Origin: Caldivirga sp. MU80
GTDB taxonomy: Archaea; Thermoproteota; Thermoprotei; Thermoproteales; Thermocladiaceae
Reading direction: 5' to 3'
Length of the DNA stretch: 52,925 nt
NCBI RefSeq assembly: GCF_001663375.1
Contig: NZ_LCTF01000014.1
Location: 1 to 52,925, forward strand
In this document: piece by piece, positions 44,401 to 52,925 of the stretch
Position numbering within the stretch: position 1 is the first letter of the stretch
Layout: every line of letters begins with the position of its first letter
The notes under the pieces: generated by a model
The model's input: the letters and a program-made list of their open reading frames with translations, nothing else
Database searches by the model: none
Told to the model about the DNA's origin: nothing
Position numbers and translations under genes: made by a program

Positions 44401-46407
44401 TTACTTATGGCTCCTGTGCATTGTCTGTGGTGGTATTGCCCTTGCCGTTACTGAATGCGTCCTGAAGACGTAGCTCTTAACCACCGCCACGCCGTCCTGT
44501 GCGTAGGTTACCTCACTGGAGTACTCCCTTAAACCAACCCTCTCAAGCACATGCCCCTCACTCCTAAGGGCGATCTTCGTGTTTGTTAATTGTAGTATTA
44601 GGTTGTTTAGGTCGTCTGGTGTGTGGGTTGCGAAGACCACTCCAATCCTCCTAACCCTACCAAGCCTAGTCAGCTTGTTTATCATAGCCTCAACAACATC
44701 CTTGTTGAAGTCCTCCACTCCACGTTCAGGTTGCGGGAAGTAGTTGTGGGCCTCGTCAATGAGTATGAATGTTGGCCTTGGCTCACCACCACCCCTCAAC
44801 TCAACATCCCTAACCTCGAAAACCCTTGATAAAACCCTGTAGACGATTATTGATGCTGCCGTTGGCTGCTCCCTAAACAACCTAAGGTCAAGCACGATCA
44901 AGCCTCCGTTAAGCAGTTCACCGTAGTTGGGCTCCTCGAGGAGCACGGACTTACCGCCAACAGTGAATTTAACGTCCATTACGCCTAACCTGCCTAGCAT
45001 GTGGAGGCCCCTCACTATGTTATCCCTCTGCTGCCAAGCCAACCTAAGGCACTCGGCAGCCAACTCAACACAAGCCTGCTCACGCAAAAGGGCGTCAAGA
45101 TCCACCACCCCCTGCTCAACAGTCCCCTCACCCCCAGCCCTAGCCTGAACCTTTGCTTGAGGCCGCTCCCCAGGGCACCTACTACCCCTTTGGCTTAACT
45201 GCTGTGCGCAGTTGACGCCGTGATTTATGTAGTTCATTGCGTTCTCAAGAACCCTGGGCAGAATCACCCCAACCCTCTCCGAGAATACTGGGAATATCCT
45301 AGGCAACTCAATGTACACGTCGCTAAACCTAAGCGACCATGGGACCAGCCTAAGCCTGAAGGATGAACCACCAACCTTAATGGTTGCCTCAACCCAGTGC
45401 AGCACAGCCTCAGACCCACCGCCACCCACTGAGGCATTAAACCCCTCAACCTCTGCATCACCGTACACGTCCCTTATGAAAAGCCTGAGTAGTGCATAGC
45501 CTAACGCCTTAGCCAGGGTTTCAGCATCCTTAACGTCACTCAACTCCGCACCCCCCTCACCTAGGTAATCCTCAAGGTACTCAACCCCAAACACCCCCTC
45601 AATCAACCCCCTGTAACCTTCAAGGTAATCCCTGGTGATGGGCTGTATCACGGTTAAAGAGCCCACTGGCTTGAATAGTGGCTTTGCGTTTACTGGGTTT
45701 GGTAGGGCTAGGTGTGGGTAGTCGCCCTGTAGGTCTAGGGCCAGCACCGTCGAGCCCTTCACGTTGTTCAGCATTGAGAGTGCCATGTTCTTCAAAAGCA
45801 CCGTCTTACCACTACCAGTGGTCCCAATCACGAGAACATGCTCGTAGAGTGCATGGGTCGGTAGCTTAACATCAACACCCTCAACAACCCTACCACCAGA
45901 GTAGAGTTCACCAATCAACACCCCCTCACCCGGTAGTTGAAGCATCCTCCTTAGGAATGTTGGGCTTGGCTTGAAGACAATGCTCAATGGGTCTATTGGT
46001 GTGTGGACAGTGTTGGGTTCACAGTCCTCGAAACCCTCAAGCGGGCACTCGGTCAATGGTTCAAGGAGTATTGTTGCTGGTGTTGCAAGGCCTGTGTAGT
46101 CCTCGGTTGGTTCAAGTATTGGTGAGGCGCCCACAAGCCCCATTACGTGGCTCCTCCTAACCTCAACAACCCTACCAAGCACAAGCCTCCCATGTATAAT
46201 CGTGGCAATCCCAAGGTAATCATTAACACCCACGCCATGCCTAACGTAGTCGTTGAAGGGTACGTCGACGAGAACCTTAGCACCCTCAGAGCCGACGATT
46301 ATGACGTCGCCTGCGGAAACCCTACCAATGGGTTCACCAAGCCCCCTCTCAACAACAGCCTTCAAGACACCCCTAGCCGAGGCGCCTACATCAACCCCTA
46401 TGCCCAC
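44401..46407 (-). CDS. herA: HerA-type hexameric DNA translocase
   Basis: A 668-residue protein. The N-terminal HAS barrel (DVIIVGSEGAKVLVDVPFND, IIHGRLVLGRVVEV) is complete, and Walker A IGTTGSGKTVLLKN is at about 193-206. TVLALDLQGDYPHL, Walker B FILIDEAHNYFP (about 547-558) and VVFATHTPDDLNNLIL (sensor) follow. The C-terminal LTNTKIALRSEG and R-finger-like region are standard. It overlaps the upstream NurA-like gene by 10 nt, so both are translated together. HerA-NurA resects DNA ends in archaeal repair. A second, divergent pair inside a defence island more likely degrades foreign DNA. It has a long insert (about 390-460: CAQQLSQRGSRCPG and neighbours) absent from housekeeping HerA. Confidence 0.85.
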   Translation of the reverse strand: MGIGVDVGASARGVLKAVVERGLGEPIGRVSAGDVIIVGSEGAKVLVDVPFNDYVRHGVGVNDYLGIATIIHGRLVLGRVVEVRRSHVMGLVGASPILEPTEDYTGLATPATILLEPLTECPLEGFEDCEPNTVHTPIDPLSIVFKPSPTFLRRMLQLPGEGVLIGELYSGGRVVEGVDVKLPTHALYEHVLVIGTTGSGKTVLLKNMALSMLNNVKGSTVLALDLQGDYPHLALPNPVNAKPLFKPVGSLTVIQPITRDYLEGYRGLIEGVFGVEYLEDYLGEGGAELSDVKDAETLAKALGYALLRLFIRDVYGDAEVEGFNASVGGGGSEAVLHWVEATIKVGGSSFRLRLVPWSLRFSDVYIELPRIFPVFSERVGVILPRVLENAMNYINHGVNCAQQLSQRGSRCPGERPQAKVQARAGGEGTVEQGVVDLDALLREQACVELAAECLRLAWQQRDNIVRGLHMLGRLGVMDVKFTVGGKSVLLEEPNYGELLNGGLIVLDLRLFREQPTAASIIVYRVLSRVFEVRDVELRGGGEPRPTFILIDEAHNYFPQPERGVEDFNKDVVEAMINKLTRLGRVRRIGVVFATHTPDDLNNLILQLTNTKIALRSEGHVLERVGLREYSSEVTYAQDGVAVVKSYVFRTHSVTARAIPPQTMHRSHK

Positions 46408-47573
46408 GCTGCACCACCCAGGTTAGCCACCTCCCTCATGACTGACGCCGCCTCCTGCTCCGTGTCGTATGTGAACGCCACGTTAGCTGACTTAGCCATT
46501 CCGTAGAACAGTAGGTATAGGCTCCTTGTAATGCCCTTAGCAAACCTATCGGCAATGTCAATAACGTAGGGTAGCCCATTACCATCTATGCTCAAGGCAA
46601 GCCACTTAACGAGGCAATCAACCTCACCCCCAAACGAGTTGTAGGTTGATGCAAGCGCCTCAACCCTAAAAACCCTGGAGCCGAAGCCACTGTGGACGTA
46701 CCAAAACACCCTCTCAGGGAACATGAAGCTTGTTAACCCACCAGCCTTACCGTGGACATGCCTAAACGGCCCAATGAGGACTACATCACCAACACCACCA
46801 CTAAACCTCCTACCCACGGCCTGAACCACGGTTGGGTCGTTACAGTGCCTGGGGTCTACGTCAACGTTAAGCTCCTCAATAACCCCACCACTGCATAGTT
46901 TCCTGGAGTTCTCAACCCTCTTAACAACACCAACAACCGGCACACCAACCCCCTCAAGCCCATTAACAGCCGTAATCCTACTGAAGGCTAGGTTAGCCTT
47001 CTCCCTAACGCCTAGGTAAATTGGCCCATCGAGGATAACAGCATAGCCCCTGTTGAGCCTCCTGGCTAATTCACCTATGGCCCACGCCTCAAGGCTCATC
47101 CTAACGTCATCACTGATGTCATCCTCATTAGCATCCTCATCAAAATAACCACCACCGGTGAACCTAACCCTAACGAACCTGCTCAACGACACATCACCCT
47201 CAATGCTCTTAAGCACGTCAATAGGCGCCTTAACACCCATGAAGCCGACACCACCCTCAAGCCCACTTAACGTTGGGTATAGCATCAAGGGGCTACCACC
47301 AACACCCCCGTAGACGGCAACACCGGCTAGGAAGACCCTGAAGCCCGGTGAACCAAGCCTCCTGGATGAACCATCAACAACCACGGTCCTCAATAGGCCA
47401 CTGCAACCCAAACCACCCCTACCGGTAACCTTAAACTCCCCACTCAGGGTCGTTGTGAATGCTGAGTCATCCTCACCAGCATAGGGTCCACCTGGGCTTA
47501 GGCTAACCTTAGAGGTGGATAACCTACCTAGGAGCTCCCTGAAGAGCAATGTAATGTCAATAGTACTAGGCAC
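46398..47573 (-). CDS. nurA: NurA-domain nuclease
   Basis: A 391-residue protein with the NurA fold. TVVVDGSS (D68) is the first metal-binding motif, followed by the conserved second strand AVYGGVGG. After an acidic insert (GYFDEDANEDDISDD) comes AVILDGPIYLG (about D180), then VPVVGVVKRVENSRKL and PERVFWYVHSG. The C-terminal LVKWLALSIDGNGLPYVIDI carries the last conserved Asp. The 5'-3' exonuclease/endonuclease activity would be driven by the HerA partner encoded next. A TATA box (GTTAAAAT) lies 21 nt upstream. Longer than many NurAs because of the acidic insert. Confidence 0.82.
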   Translation of the reverse strand: MPSTIDITLLFRELLGRLSTSKVSLSPGGPYAGEDDSAFTTTLSGEFKVTGRGGLGCSGLLRTVVVDGSSRRLGSPGFRVFLAGVAVYGGVGGSPLMLYPTLSGLEGGVGFMGVKAPIDVLKSIEGDVSLSRFVRVRFTGGGYFDEDANEDDISDDVRMSLEAWAIGELARRLNRGYAVILDGPIYLGVREKANLAFSRITAVNGLEGVGVPVVGVVKRVENSRKLCSGGVIEELNVDVDPRHCNDPTVVQAVGRRFSGGVGDVVLIGPFRHVHGKAGGLTSFMFPERVFWYVHSGFGSRVFRVEALASTYNSFGGEVDCLVKWLALSIDGNGLPYVIDIADRFAKGITRSLYLLFYGMAKSANVAFTYDTEQEAASVMREVANLGGAAWA

Positions 47574-47672
47574 TGCCTACTGTCCACTTCAGCATTTTAA
47601 CGCTTACCCCTTCAGCATAGGACCTTTTATTTTAACCCATCACCCTAAATACCCCAAGCCCATTAGGCATAC

Positions 47673-47894
47673 ATGAAGCTTAGGTTGATTAGCCTAGACT
47701 GCACGGGTACAATGGGTTACTACGGCCTTGGCTTCAAACCAGACAACCCGGCAAAACCAGTTGAGGCGATTGTTAAGCATAGTGGCGGTTACAGGGTTTT
47801 CAAGGCTTGGGTTGATTACTTAAACGGTGAGTGGGCAATCGAACTACCCATCACTGAGGACAACATTGAGTTAATAGGCCTAGTTAACGGTTAG
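47673..47894 (+). CDS. small uncharacterised protein in HerA-NurA island
   Basis: A 73-residue beta-rich protein (KLRLISLDCTGTMGYYGLGF, YRVFKAWVDYLNGEWAIELP) with one cysteine. A CTAAATAC TATA-type box lies 21 nt before the ATG. It is divergent from NurA and convergent with the winged-helix gene (15-nt overlap). No function recognised. A small partner, inhibitor or immunity protein is possible. Confidence 0.5.
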   Translation: MKLRLISLDCTGTMGYYGLGFKPDNPAKPVEAIVKHSGGYRVFKAWVDYLNGEWAIELPITEDNIELIGLVNG

Positions 47895-48890
47895 TGAGGT
47901 ACCCTTAAGCACAGTGTTCATTATTAGGCTACCTAGGTCTATACCTTGGCTACTCATTACGATTGGCATTATGACCGGCTTACCCTTAACCTTAGTTAAC
48001 ATGTGAAGCTCACTCACCACTAACCCCACTCCAAGCCTAGACCTGGCGACCATGTCGACCATCGCCATGTGCCCCATTAGGTGTGTTAGAAGTAGCCTAG
48101 TCATGATGAACCTACCTGATTCACCAAACCCATCCCTATACCTACTCAGCACTGCATCAGCAGCCTCGGCTTCATTAATGCACTGCTCATATATCAACGC
48201 CGACAGGAAGAGTGCATCGACGCCATCCTTACCCAGCTTAATGATCACGTTGTAGCCTGGTGGTTCGAAGAAGTTGAAGTAATGGTACTCCTCATCCCAA
48301 CACCAGACGTTGCTCCAACTCTGGCTCCTCAAAGCCTCATAACACTCCTTAGAATCCACCTCACCAGCCTTAGCAACAACACTACTGTTATTCAAACCAA
48401 GTGCAGTAATCAAGTCATCAACGTTAATCCTACCACTGAACCTGGCAACAGCACCAATAACCTCCGCGCAATCCAGTAAAGCAGACACCTTACTAATCCA
48501 GTCACCAATACCACTGATCCTTGGGATTAAGTCCTCTGGGTCCTGACGGTCAGCGTAAAGCATCAACATGGTGTTTAAGAGGTCAACAACGTTCCTATTA
48601 CCCCTAAGCAGGGTCTCAATACCCTTATCAGTCACCTTGTAGCAACCCCTACCATCCCTCTCAAGTAGCCCATCCTTAACCATCCTATTAAGCGTGTTAC
48701 CGATGGAACCCTTACTACCACGCCCAACAGCATTAAAAATCTCACTGAACCTAACGCAATCCACACCGTTAAGCATCGCCCCATACACAATAGCCAAAAC
48801 AACCAGTGATGTACTCCTACCCCTACCACTCTTAGCTGTAGCCCTAGCTTCCTGCACGTAAATAGGTGAGGTACCCCTACCCTTACCCAC
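47880..48890 (-). CDS. winged-helix DNA-binding protein with large C-terminal domain
   Basis: A 336-residue protein. Residues about 25-92 form a winged helix (SLVVLAIVYGAML, FSEIFNAVGRGSKGSIGNTL, NRMVKDGLLERDGRGCYKVT). The following 240 residues are helical with a cysteine-containing segment (ECYEALRSQSWSNVWCWDEE) and a GHMAMVDMV stretch, possibly a ligand-binding sensor. A TATA box (CTTTATTAA) lies about 20-25 nt upstream, so the GTG start at 48890 is leaderless. It sits divergent from the zincin operon, with repeats between them, and probably regulates it. Confidence 0.7.
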   Translation of the reverse strand: MGKGRGTSPIYVQEARATAKSGRGRSTSLVVLAIVYGAMLNGVDCVRFSEIFNAVGRGSKGSIGNTLNRMVKDGLLERDGRGCYKVTDKGIETLLRGNRNVVDLLNTMLMLYADRQDPEDLIPRISGIGDWISKVSALLDCAEVIGAVARFSGRINVDDLITALGLNNSSVVAKAGEVDSKECYEALRSQSWSNVWCWDEEYHYFNFFEPPGYNVIIKLGKDGVDALFLSALIYEQCINEAEAADAVLSRYRDGFGESGRFIMTRLLLTHLMGHMAMVDMVARSRLGVGLVVSELHMLTKVKGKPVIMPIVMSSQGIDLGSLIMNTVLKGTSLTVN

Positions 48891-48942
48891 AATCCCAGTA
48901 AACCAACCATTGTTAATAAAGTTAACTATCCTACGTAGCCTA

Positions 48943-48962
48943 GTTCTACTTTTGGTTCTACT
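48943..48962. promoter_or_regulatory. direct repeats, possible operator
   Basis: GTTCTACT occurs at 48943-48950 and 48955-48962, one helical turn apart, in the gap between the winged-helix gene and the zincin operon and overlapping the expected promoter of the latter. Confidence 0.4.
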
Positions 48963-48998
48963 AAAGGAATATCCAACACGTAACCGCTAGGGTAACTG

Positions 48999-49883
48999 GT
49001 GAGGCGGGTGTTAAACCTCAAGCCGGGCGCCGAGTGGGTTCCGGAGTCTAACGTGGATGTGGCTAGGTCTGACGTAGACTTTAGTGCCGGCGGTTTCTGT
49101 GAGGGTGTGGCCTACGATGTCCTAGCCTACTACGTGCCCTACAGTACTAACTCGAATAGGGGGTGGGGTATCTACTTCGTTAGGCCTAACATGGAGAGGG
49201 ATTTGAGTAACCTGGCTAGGCAACTAATCAACAGCAGCAGTAATAGGCCTCCTAGTAAGGGCAAGTACCTGGTTATGTTAATCTACCCGCAGGTGCTCTT
49301 CCTTCACGAACTCTGCCACCACACCCTTGAGAATGTTAGGTTCAGTATGGATCCAATGCCCAGCAGCATCTATGAGCCTAGTGACGAGGGGTTGTGCAAC
49401 TACGTGGCTTTTAGGCTTGTTGAGGAGTCCTCGGAGGGCTCGTTAGTAACCGTGATTAGGCCATTCATAATAGACCACGGGGATCACATCCACATCGACT
49501 GGTACTCACCAATGCGCTGGCTTGTGATTGAGCCAGTTTACCCCAGGTTCACGTTACCGTGGCCCTACGGTAAACTAGGGGCAATACTAATGGCCTTCAA
49601 CGGGATAGGCAAACCAGTGGTTAGGGAGGCATTGTCGATACTGTACAGGTGGTGGAGCCTAGACAAGCCCAGCCTATACAAACCAGTGGTAAGTACGAAT
49701 TACAGTGGGGATTTCCTGGAGGCTTTCATAAACCAGTTGAGGAGCGACCTAATACCATTCCTAGACAACGTACTATCCACTAAACCAGTCAGCAGCATAT
49801 GGGCCAGGATCGACGTTGATGATAGGGAGCTTAAAGTCAAGTGCCCACAAGGGCAAGGGTATAAGAATAAGGTAACCGGGTGA
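48999..49883 (+). CDS. gluzincin-like metallopeptidase candidate
   Basis: A 294-residue protein with FLHELCHHTLEN: H103, E104 and H107 form the HExxH zinc motif, and E130 in DEGLCNYVAF is 22 residues later, as the third ligand of gluzincins. The preceding hydrophobic strand (YLVMLIYPQVLF) is the usual edge strand. No signal peptide, so it acts in the cytoplasm. The remaining domains are unassigned (VIRPFIIDHGDHIHIDWY with several His). It heads a tight three-gene operon. In defence islands proteases of this type activate or cleave partner proteins; here that is inference. Confidence 0.72.
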   Translation: MRRVLNLKPGAEWVPESNVDVARSDVDFSAGGFCEGVAYDVLAYYVPYSTNSNRGWGIYFVRPNMERDLSNLARQLINSSSNRPPSKGKYLVMLIYPQVLFLHELCHHTLENVRFSMDPMPSSIYEPSDEGLCNYVAFRLVEESSEGSLVTVIRPFIIDHGDHIHIDWYSPMRWLVIEPVYPRFTLPWPYGKLGAILMAFNGIGKPVVREALSILYRWWSLDKPSLYKPVVSTNYSGDFLEAFINQLRSDLIPFLDNVLSTKPVSSIWARIDVDDRELKVKCPQGQGYKNKVTG

Positions 49884-51133
49884 TTGGAATGGCTGAGTGC
49901 CAACCCAAGATACCGGAAGTAAACTACAGGAATGAGGATTGGTGGAGGGAATTCTTCATAAAGGACTTCGCCGAATTCTACTCATCACTTAAGGGGTTAC
50001 TTAACGCTAAGAGCGCTCTACTAAGTGAGTTATCAGGAGACTTGGCTCAGGTGCTCGCGGATCAAAGTAAGAGGGACTTGGCATTGAGGATTCTGCTTGG
50101 GGGTGTAAAGGATGAGTGTGTAGAGCAAGGTAAGATAGAGAGGGGCTGCATTCCACCTGGCTCAGCGGCGCACTTCTACAGGTATGTGCTTGGGGTTGGG
50201 TTAGGGAAGGACATATATAGCGATTTAAGTGAAACAACGAGGCTCGTGCAGATCATAGGGCGTAAAGGCTTGGAGAAGATTGGCGATGAAAGACTGGGAA
50301 TGCTGGTAAGCAGTTACTCAAGTGAACCTCCACCATTGGGTACTATAAGTGAGATTAATAAGCTAGCGGGGGGCATTTACAATAGGTTAAGGAGGGTAAT
50401 ACCGGAGCTGGAATCAGCGAATCCCGTGAATTATGATTATAGGGATTTGGTTAAGGCTTTTGAGGACTTCCTAAACAAGGGCATTAAACTACTGCCGCTG
50501 TATAACCCATTCACATTCTTCATACAGTCCCTACGCTCAACACCAAAACCATACCTCAAAATCATGTACTGCGACGAGTTATTCAGCGACCCCATCAGGA
50601 ATTTAATGAGTAAGTACGGGATTGGACTAGTGAAGATACTGGATCCAAACCTAGGTATATCAAGTCTGGATGATGAATTAGCGGTAATTGGGCATGAGGA
50701 TGGGAGCGTCGGCGACCTATTAACCCGACTCATATGGGGTATCTACGAATTAACCTATGAACTGAACCAGCTGGGTTACCGCGTAAACGATGAACTTAAG
50801 GAATATGTTAATGTTAGCAAATACCGTGGTTACTTAGATGAATTCGCCAGTAATGCTAGCGACATCATAGCCGCTGATGTTAAATTAAAATGCGGACACC
50901 GATTAAGTCTTGAAGCCCATGGAGGACTCATAAGGTTAATGGACAACGGTAGATACGATGTTATGTCATTTAATGAATCCTGCGATTTCAGGTTGAAAAA
51001 GGGGAAGGAAACATGGAGCGATACTATAGACATAAGGTATGAAAGGTTTTTGGAGGTGTTTTCACAGTTGCTGTTCCTTGGTGTTGCATGGATTTCTAAG
51101 ACCGACCGTATCATGATGTATGTATTGCATTAG
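49880..51133 (+). CDS. large uncharacterised protein, middle gene of zincin operon
   Basis: About 417 residues, soluble, mostly helical with some beta at the C-terminus. Cysteines are scattered (C-x(8)-C at about 76-85, CGHRLSLEAHGG at about 340, SCDF at about 373), and the last set could bind zinc. No catalytic motif recognised. The start overlaps the zincin stop (GTGA); ATG 49889 is an alternative. It is followed 9 nt later by the large C-terminal nuclease-like gene. It may be the substrate of the zincin or a scaffold. Unknown family. Confidence 0.6.
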   Translation: MIGMAECQPKIPEVNYRNEDWWREFFIKDFAEFYSSLKGLLNAKSALLSELSGDLAQVLADQSKRDLALRILLGGVKDECVEQGKIERGCIPPGSAAHFYRYVLGVGLGKDIYSDLSETTRLVQIIGRKGLEKIGDERLGMLVSSYSSEPPPLGTISEINKLAGGIYNRLRRVIPELESANPVNYDYRDLVKAFEDFLNKGIKLLPLYNPFTFFIQSLRSTPKPYLKIMYCDELFSDPIRNLMSKYGIGLVKILDPNLGISSLDDELAVIGHEDGSVGDLLTRLIWGIYELTYELNQLGYRVNDELKEYVNVSKYRGYLDEFASNASDIIAADVKLKCGHRLSLEAHGGLIRLMDNGRYDVMSFNESCDFRLKKGKETWSDTIDIRYERFLEVFSQLLFLGVAWISKTDRIMMYVLH

Positions 51134-51142
51134 GTGGTTGTT

Positions 51143-52925
51143 ATGGCTGAGAAAGTAGAGGTCGTTAAAGAGGAGTTTCCTGAGGGTTACGTGCTTTACA
51201 TAATACGTGGCTTTAGGGGCTTGGGTTCATTATCGATACAGGCAATGCCAAGTAGCGTTGGCACCAGTGTTGGTGAGGGTGGGGAGTTTAGGGTTAGGTT
51301 TACTAGGGTTGATGTTGATTTTACGAATCCCCCAAGTCTCAGCCTGAACCTTAACTCATCAAGGCCTAAAATAACTACCACCGCTACTCCAAGGCTAATC
51401 GGTGTTAGTGTTAACTTTGAGGGGCCTAGGGGTATTAATCTAAGTGTTAATGCTGAGGTGCCACGCATCCCACCTATAAAGGCGCCGCAGTTAACACCTA
51501 TTAAAGTCGGCTTCAACGTTACTAGGCGGGTAAAGTTTATTATTGATGATGAGTTCATCGATAAGTTACCAATCATTGGGGCATCCATTAAACCCGTCGT
51601 AGTCTCGTTTGGTAAGCCAGCTATTGTGAACCTTCAATTGATCAGTGATTACAGCCACATCATTAACCACATTACTCCACGGGGAGCCGCCTATGAATTC
51701 AGAACCGCCTCAGTAACCTTTGCCCAGCTTAGGCAAGTATCCCTAGGCATTATTAACTATGAACTACCAAGCCTAGGCAATGCCACGGCGAATACAACGG
51801 CTAAGTCGGAAAGCAAGCCACCCTATGAAGAGAAGGCTGGTGAATTGTCAATTAAGGAAATTGCCGAGGTTGAGGAGGTTATTGATAGGGTGTTGTTTGG
51901 CCTTGGTAGGGTTGTGCCTGATAGGGCTTTGGTGATCGTTGCTAGGCGTATTGGTGGTTTTGGCTACATTGAGTTTCTTAAGAGGGTTCTTAGGGAGGTT
52001 TACAGGGTTTCTATTGGTGGTTTACCGAATCCGAAGCATGTTAGTAATATTGTGGATCTTAGATTGCTCATACCTATTGAGGTTGGTGCCGGTGGTAGGT
52101 TATTTGTAATAGACCTTGTCAGTGGTAATTTGGGTGAGTTACTGAGGGATAAGGCTGAGGAGTACACGCTTAGGAGGGTTAAGGATAGGCTTAGGGAGTT
52201 GTTCTCACAGGGCTTCGGGTTCGTGGTGATTTACGGGGATGATGAACATGTAAGTGAATTCATGGGTAGCATGTGGGTTAAGGCTATTCGTGAAGACACC
52301 CTCGAATACCACTCAACGGTGCCAAGCCCAATTGAGGTTAACCCTGTTGTTGAGGGGCTTGACGCAAAATCCTCACGTGAATTCTACGCTGTTTTAGCTA
52401 GTGTAATGTGGGGTAGGGTTAGTAAGCCGATAGCGGATTACAGTGGGTTTGGTGGTTTTGATGAGTTTGTTGTTTGGCTTGAGGATGGTTACTGGAGGGC
52501 CCTTGAGGGTGCGTTAAGGGACTTTGACATTAGGCTTAAGGTTAAGCCAAGCGCCGAGGGTGATGAACACAGCCTCGAGTCAATGAGCCACTACCTAACC
52601 AAGGCAACCATGGTTAATTACCTAATCAGGGAGTTGACCGAGGAATTTAGGAGTAAGGGGATTGAGGAGGGTGATGCTAGGTTTAAGGCCTTAGATTGCG
52701 TTGAGACTGAGTATCAACTCGGTAATGTTAGGTTCGACGTGTATGTCAAGCCTAACTGCGGCTCTAGGCTTGATGGTTTGGTTGTTGAGGTTGAGACCCT
52801 TTACGGGACAGGCACCGTTGTGCATAAGGTGCTTGACACAGTGGAGAGTAGGGTTAAGGCTGGTGTTAATAGGCTGTGGGTCGTTGTACCAAACCCACAG
52901 GCCACAATACTCCTACCACAATTAC
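51143..52925 (+). CDS. large protein with restriction-endonuclease-like C-terminal region (3' end off window)
   Basis: At least 594 residues, open to the window end. The first about 200 residues are beta-rich with repeating strands (FRVRFTRVDVDFTNPPSLSL, RINLSVNAEVPRIP-like). A linker and a helical region follow (LSIKEIAEVEEVIDRVLFGL). The last about 120 residues have helix-LRELTEEF, then VRFDVYVKPNCGSRLDGLVV and EVETLYG, i.e. an Asp on one strand and E-x-E on the next, as in PD-(D/E)XK enzymes where Lys can be replaced. A final WVVVPNPQAT strand fits the same fold. No known family recognised. Third gene of the zincin operon, so it may be the effector nuclease. Confidence 0.6.
   Translation, partial: MAEKVEVVKEEFPEGYVLYIIRGFRGLGSLSIQAMPSSVGTSVGEGGEFRVRFTRVDVDFTNPPSLSLNLNSSRPKITTTATPRLIGVSVNFEGPRGINLSVNAEVPRIPPIKAPQLTPIKVGFNVTRRVKFIIDDEFIDKLPIIGASIKPVVVSFGKPAIVNLQLISDYSHIINHITPRGAAYEFRTASVTFAQLRQVSLGIINYELPSLGNATANTTAKSESKPPYEEKAGELSIKEIAEVEEVIDRVLFGLGRVVPDRALVIVARRIGGFGYIEFLKRVLREVYRVSIGGLPNPKHVSNIVDLRLLIPIEVGAGGRLFVIDLVSGNLGELLRDKAEEYTLRRVKDRLRELFSQGFGFVVIYGDDEHVSEFMGSMWVKAIREDTLEYHSTVPSPIEVNPVVEGLDAKSSREFYAVLASVMWGRVSKPIADYSGFGGFDEFVVWLEDGYWRALEGALRDFDIRLKVKPSAEGDEHSLESMSHYLTKATMVNYLIRELTEEFRSKGIEEGDARFKALDCVETEYQLGNVRFDVYVKPNCGSRLDGLVVEVETLYGTGTVVHKVLDTVESRVKAGVNRLWVVVPNPQATILLPQL

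Noticed and set aside
1-52925. tRNA or rRNA genes and CRISPR arrays
   Set aside because: No T-arm-like GGTTCGAATCC with paired arms, no rRNA motifs and no regularly spaced repeats were found by reading; a tRNAscan/CRISPR search would be decisive.

Overview
The window looks like a chromosomal segment of a hyperthermophilic crenarchaeon, most likely Thermoproteales (Vulcanisaeta/Caldivirga-like). The reasons are leaderless genes with A/T promoter boxes 20-26 nt upstream of the start codon, heavy AGG/CTA/ATA codon use, class III-type archaeal pilins, KaiC-, HerA/NurA- and Csa3-type genes, a PCNA-like clamp, and a large Thr-stalked peptide-binding protein. The order-level assignment is inference; no rRNA, tRNA or CRISPR array was seen.

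Region 1 (about 0.2-32.2 kb) reads as an integrated mobile element (conjugative-plasmid-like or virus/plasmid hybrid). Its left edge sits in a host substrate-binding-protein gene, of which only the first 26 codons remain (105-185). The element carries: a minimal archaeal type IV pilus module (divergent pilins 265-896; TadC-like membrane protein, secretion ATPase and two paralogous pilins, 949-6098); a phospholipase-D-like membrane protein; ParA and HerA-type ATPases behind a GC-rich hairpin tract; a KaiC-like ATPase; a DprA/SLOG protein; a surface protein; a Cas4-like nuclease; an inverted-repeat/iteron cluster (18.2-18.5 kb) that could be an origin; a membrane-anchored VirB4/HerA-type ATPase together with VirB2-like and VirB6/CedA-like membrane proteins (21.3-29.9 kb); a lone TnpB; a divergent PCNA-like clamp; a YwgA-like protein; an Lsm-like protein; and an XPD/Rad3-type helicase. 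Two genes inside it with canonical TATA boxes (ACT-domain protein at 10.97 kb and a frameshifted peptide-binding protein at 14.4-16.8 kb) look like host-type cargo.

The most striking regularity is a palindromic box, CTAATTA(G/A/C), found about 25 times in region 1. Its edge usually lies 20-24 nt before a start codon, and in several cases one copy sits symmetrically between two divergent genes. Neighbouring host-type genes, and the whole right part of the window, use TTTAAA/TTTATA-like boxes at the same place. The box therefore marks the extent of the element and corrects several start codons (for example 949, 7154, 29895, 30252).

Region 2 (32.2-34.4 kb) is a boundary zone: an intact csa3-like CARF-HTH regulator, a truncated second copy, and between them a gene-free 489-nt stretch with a long imperfect hairpin and a candidate C/D-box sRNA.

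Region 3 (34.4-52.9 kb) is a defence island. A three-gene operon encodes a DUF1156 DNA methyltransferase, a DUF499 ATPase and an SNF2 helicase with a C-terminal nuclease-like domain. It is followed by a zinc-ribbon protein, an unknown helical protein, a HerA-NurA pair, a winged-helix protein with possible operator repeats, and a divergent operon of a gluzincin-like protein, an unknown protein and a large protein with a restriction-endonuclease-like C-terminus that runs off the window end. The HerA-NurA/zincin/unknown/nuclease set is the best candidate here for an undescribed defence system.
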